Shown: positions 6,114-8,000 of the stretch, one piece after another | Layout: every line of letters starts with the position of its first letter | Numbering within the stretch: position 1 is the first letter of the stretch | Assembly: GCA_037447235.1 (NCBI GenBank) | Contig: JBBIHC010000025.1 | Coordinates: 1-8,000, forward strand | Origin: JAVZJR01 sp037447235 | GTDB lineage: Archaea > Micrarchaeota > Micrarchaeia > Anstonellales > Bilamarchaeaceae | Reading direction: 5' to 3' | Length of the DNA: 8,000 bases | Translations under genes and position numbers: made by a program | Notes under the pieces: model-generated | Databases searched by the model: none | What the model saw: only the letters and a program-made list of their open reading frames with translations | What the model was told of the DNA's origin: nothing

Positions 6114-6124
6114 TATTTATATAT
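6114..6124 (-). promoter_or_regulatory. TATA-like box of the HD-domain gene
   Basis: ATATATAAATA on the minus strand, 28-38 bases before the ATG at 6086. Archaeal transcription starts about 25 bases from the box centre, giving a leader of only a few bases. The same 11-base string (read on the + strand) recurs at 6191-6201. Confidence 0.6.
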
Positions 6125-6190
6125 TTTTTTATTATTTACGCATCATTTGCATTGTTTTACAATCATCACAATACCCTGATTACAACAAAA

Positions 6191-6201
6191 TATTTATATA
6201 T
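6191..6201 (+). promoter_or_regulatory. TATA-like box of the gene at 6225
   Basis: TATTTATATAT preceded by an A-rich stretch (ACAAAA), 24-34 bases before the ATG. Transcription would begin near 6222, so the mRNA is probably leaderless. This agrees with the lack of a Shine-Dalgarno sequence before the start. Confidence 0.62.
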
Positions 6202-6224
6202 CCTTCCTTGCAATAAATACTTCT

Positions 6225-6959
6225 ATGATACGGCTGTTTAAAAGGAACAAGAATAATGAAAACCAAGCAGCGGATCGCCAGCGCATTGCCTTTAATCACC
6301 TGGCAGAAGAGTTTGAGAGCAGGATTGTTGGCGATCTTGTGAAAGAAGATGGAATTGTTGATAGCGAAAAGCTGCAAAAATTAAGAAACAAAAAATACGA
6401 GATAGGGCGGAAGATAGATGAATATGTGAACGAAATGATGTCCTTTTCAATCAAATATGCCATAAAAATGTACAACGACGGAAAGCTAGACTGGGACGGG
6501 ATACCAAAAAGGGAGTCTTACGCTGCGTTAAATGAACCGGGCGGTGAATTCCATAAAGTAATCATGCTTTTTGCCCTGAAGAAAGCCGCTGAAAAGGGAT
6601 ACGAATCAGTTGAAAAAAGCAGGAATGCGGGTGACGCGGCGCTGCTCGAATACTATTTCGTGCGGCTCGGAGCATTGCTTAAAGACGAAAATACGATTAA
6701 ATATGACCGCTTCATGTATTGTTATATGATATTTACTTCCCATCTGAGCCCGATTTTTGCCGAGTTTGGCAGGCTTGGAATAAATGCAAAAAACTTAAGT
6801 GAAATCGGATCCTGGTTTATGTTAAATTTTAATGAAGATTATGTTGATCCGTTTAATAAACTGATTAACGAGTATTGCGGTTTGGACATTCCGTCAGATC
6901 TTTTAGAATTGCTGAACAAAACCCTTAACCTCGGCGCGACAAGAGGAAAACCACAATAA
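6225..6959 (+). CDS. Uncharacterised soluble alpha-helical protein (244 residues)
   Basis: I do not recognise this family. The start is basic and asparagine-rich (MIRLFKRNKNNENQ), followed by a charged helical segment with coiled-coil character at about 20-75 (LAEEFESRIVGDLVKEDGI, then KLQKLRNKKYEIGRKIDEYV). Further on are mostly helical stretches, including KVIMLFALKKAAEKGYESVE and LLEYYFVRLGALLKDENTI, and a hydrophobic patch FMYCYMIFTSHLSPIFAEFG at about 164-183. That patch is too interrupted to be a clear membrane span. No signal peptide, metal motif or nucleotide-binding motif is visible. The ATG fits a leaderless transcript from the box at 6191-6201. It diverges from the HD-domain gene, and its stop lies 16 bases from the convergent RNase-like gene. 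Coding is supported by the well-placed promoter and a long frame without a better competitor. Function is unknown; shared control with the HD gene is inference. Confidence 0.75.
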   Translation: MIRLFKRNKNNENQAADRQRIAFNHLAEEFESRIVGDLVKEDGIVDSEKLQKLRNKKYEIGRKIDEYVNEMMSFSIKYAIKMYNDGKLDWDGIPKRESYAALNEPGGEFHKVIMLFALKKAAEKGYESVEKSRNAGDAALLEYYFVRLGALLKDENTIKYDRFMYCYMIFTSHLSPIFAEFGRLGINAKNLSEIGSWFMLNFNEDYVDPFNKLINEYCGLDIPSDLLELLNKTLNLGATRGKPQ

Positions 6960-6975
6960 CGCGGGCCTTTGCCGG

Positions 6976-8000
6976 CTATTTTATCTCTATTTTTCCGCCT
7001 TTTTCCGGACGGATGGCGTTATCGCCTTTGAAGAGGTGCGCCCCGGTTGTGTGGACCACCATGGCTTTTTTCGGTTTTATGATGTCAATAAACTGGAATA
7101 TCTCGCCCATGGAAGCGTGGCCGGACGCATGCAGCTGGTGGTAATCAAGGCCAAATTTCCTTGCCCATCGCCGTAAAACATCGTCCGAGACCTGCGAAAT
7201 CGGGTCTTCCTCAACAGGCTCGCTCATAGAATGGATGCACCCCCCTCCTTTGGGGTTTATGTCTATCAGTTCCGGCAGCTGGAAGAATTCAAGCTCAAGT
7301 ATTATGTTGTTCTGATGCTCCGCCACGTATTTTGAATCAACGCACTTCGGGAGCATCTCCAGTTCCCAGTTCTTGTATTTTTGTTTTTCCCTCCCATAGA
7401 CCTTTATCGTCTCGTCTTTGTATGGGGATGGCAGGCCTATGGGGTCTTTTTTTAGCGAAAGAAGAAGGTGCGCCGTTTTCATTGTTATCACAAGTTCTTT
7501 TCCGGTTTCCTTTGCTATTGAATAAAATGTTCTGAACCGGTCTATGTCCTTGGGGTATCTCATCGCCAGCACGAAGCCTTTTTCTTTTGCTATTCTTTTG
7601 CTCTGGGCCTGCACCTGGTTTTCCGTGTAATTTGCCCTGTTCTCATTTTCGGTAAGCCTCGTGCCCTCAACTATGAAAAGAACCGGATCACATTCCGCTG
7701 CTGCCCTTATGAAATCTTCAGTCATATCAGCCCGTGGCCCGTGCTTCCTCAGGTCCCCGCTGTAAACGATGTTTCCTTCCGAAGTTTCCACTATGAACCC
7801 GTACGCACCCGGCACCGAATGGTCAACATGGATCGGGCGTATGGTGAAATCGCCCACCGTGAAATCCTTGCCGGTGCGAAAGGTATTTACCTTGTTTTCC
7901 CTGGTTATGTATTGCGTTCCTCCGTAGGCAGTCTCCTGGCTGGACTCTATTATTAGTTTTGTTGCTTCCCACATATATATGGGAATCTCCGGATGAAGGT
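6976..8000 (-). CDS. Beta-CASP metallo-beta-lactamase-fold protein, likely ribonuclease (partial, N-terminus beyond window)
   Basis: The reading frame stays open to the right edge (LHPEIPIY before MWEATKLII), so the ATG at 7974 is internal and the zinc-binding HxHxDH motif should lie beyond the window. Counting from that Met, visible elements are the metallo-beta-lactamase motif HVDHS (His49, His52), the motif 4 aspartate in YSGDLR (Asp74), a beta-CASP motif A acidic residue in IVEGTR (Glu103), HASGHA (His282, His286; motif B) and VVHTTGAHL (His308; motif C). This set fits RNase J and the archaeal CPSF-like beta-CASP nucleases, which process or degrade RNA in the cytoplasm. Family members are usually over 400 residues, which agrees with about 70 or more missing. 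No KH domain can be seen because the N-terminus is absent. It is convergent with the 6225 gene and is probably a chromosomal housekeeping gene. The exact subfamily is uncertain. Confidence 0.85.
   Translation of the reverse strand, partial: LHPEIPIYMWEATKLIIESSQETAYGGTQYITRENKVNTFRTGKDFTVGDFTIRPIHVDHSVPGAYGFIVETSEGNIVYSGDLRKHGPRADMTEDFIRAAAECDPVLFIVEGTRLTENENRANYTENQVQAQSKRIAKEKGFVLAMRYPKDIDRFRTFYSIAKETGKELVITMKTAHLLLSLKKDPIGLPSPYKDETIKVYGREKQKYKNWELEMLPKCVDSKYVAEHQNNIILELEFFQLPELIDINPKGGGCIHSMSEPVEEDPISQVSDDVLRRWARKFGLDYHQLHASGHASMGEIFQFIDIIKPKKAMVVHTTGAHLFKGDNAIRPEKGGKIEIK

Larger units (their letters stand above)
6111..6222. repeat. 10-base perfect inverted repeat in the divergent promoter
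   Basis: AAGTATTTAT at 6111-6120 and its exact complement ATAAATACTT at 6213-6222 bracket the intergenic region. The left copy overlaps the TATA-like box of the HD gene; the right copy covers the expected start site of the 6225 gene and ends two bases before its ATG. A separate small palindrome, ATTGT-TTT-ACAAT (6151-6163), lies between them. These could be operators for a shared regulator, but the region is AT-rich, so chance matches are possible. Confidence 0.4.

Noticed and set aside
6087..6224. AT-rich intergenic region as a replication origin
   Set aside because: No set of origin-recognition-type repeats or adjacent orc1/cdc6 gene; divergent promoters explain the AT content.

Overview
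The window looks archaeal. Upstream AT-rich boxes resemble archaeal TATA elements (TATTTATATA-type). At least two genes appear leaderless or nearly so. The integrase carries a C-terminal CxxC zinc ribbon of the kind seen in archaeal tyrosine recombinases. There is also an Lrp/AsnC-type regulator remnant, a VirB2-like small membrane protein and a beta-CASP metallo-beta-lactamase protein. A DPANN or euryarchaeal lineage of moderate GC is plausible, but no sequence here fixes the taxon.

Left part (1-1031, + strand): a XerA-like tyrosine recombinase with all catalytic residues. Its N-terminal arm-binding domain reads on upstream of the first ATG but is interrupted by a stop and apparent frameshift, so the 5' end looks damaged. 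Next, convergent to it, comes a minus-strand operon (3159-1100, read right to left): SpoVT/AbrB-type regulator, radical SAM protein with extra C-terminal cysteines (SPASM/Twitch-like), PIG-L/LmbE-family N-deacetylase. The three genes are spaced by 12 and 8 bases. They could form a small-molecule or glycan modification pathway controlled by the first gene; this is inference.

Middle part (3187-4896, - strand): a class-beta DNA methyltransferase with a TSPPY motif and no restriction partner overlaps a VirB2/TrbC-like two-helix protein. That gene overlaps a striking chimeric gene. The chimera starts as a second VirB2-like protein and, just after a shared RN motif, turns into an Lrp/AsnC helix-turn-helix. 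It meets an in-frame TAG, beyond which the Lrp ligand-binding domain continues in the same frame for about 87 codons. With the damaged integrase, this suggests a decaying integrated element.

Right part (4959-8000): an HD-GYP-like phosphohydrolase (-) and an unrecognised 244-residue protein (+) diverge from a 138-base AT-rich promoter region. That region holds two identical TATA-like boxes and a perfect 10-base inverted repeat. The window ends in a beta-CASP RNase-like gene (-) that runs off the right edge. No tRNA, rRNA, CRISPR array or insertion sequence was seen, and no gene-free stretch exceeds 300 bases.
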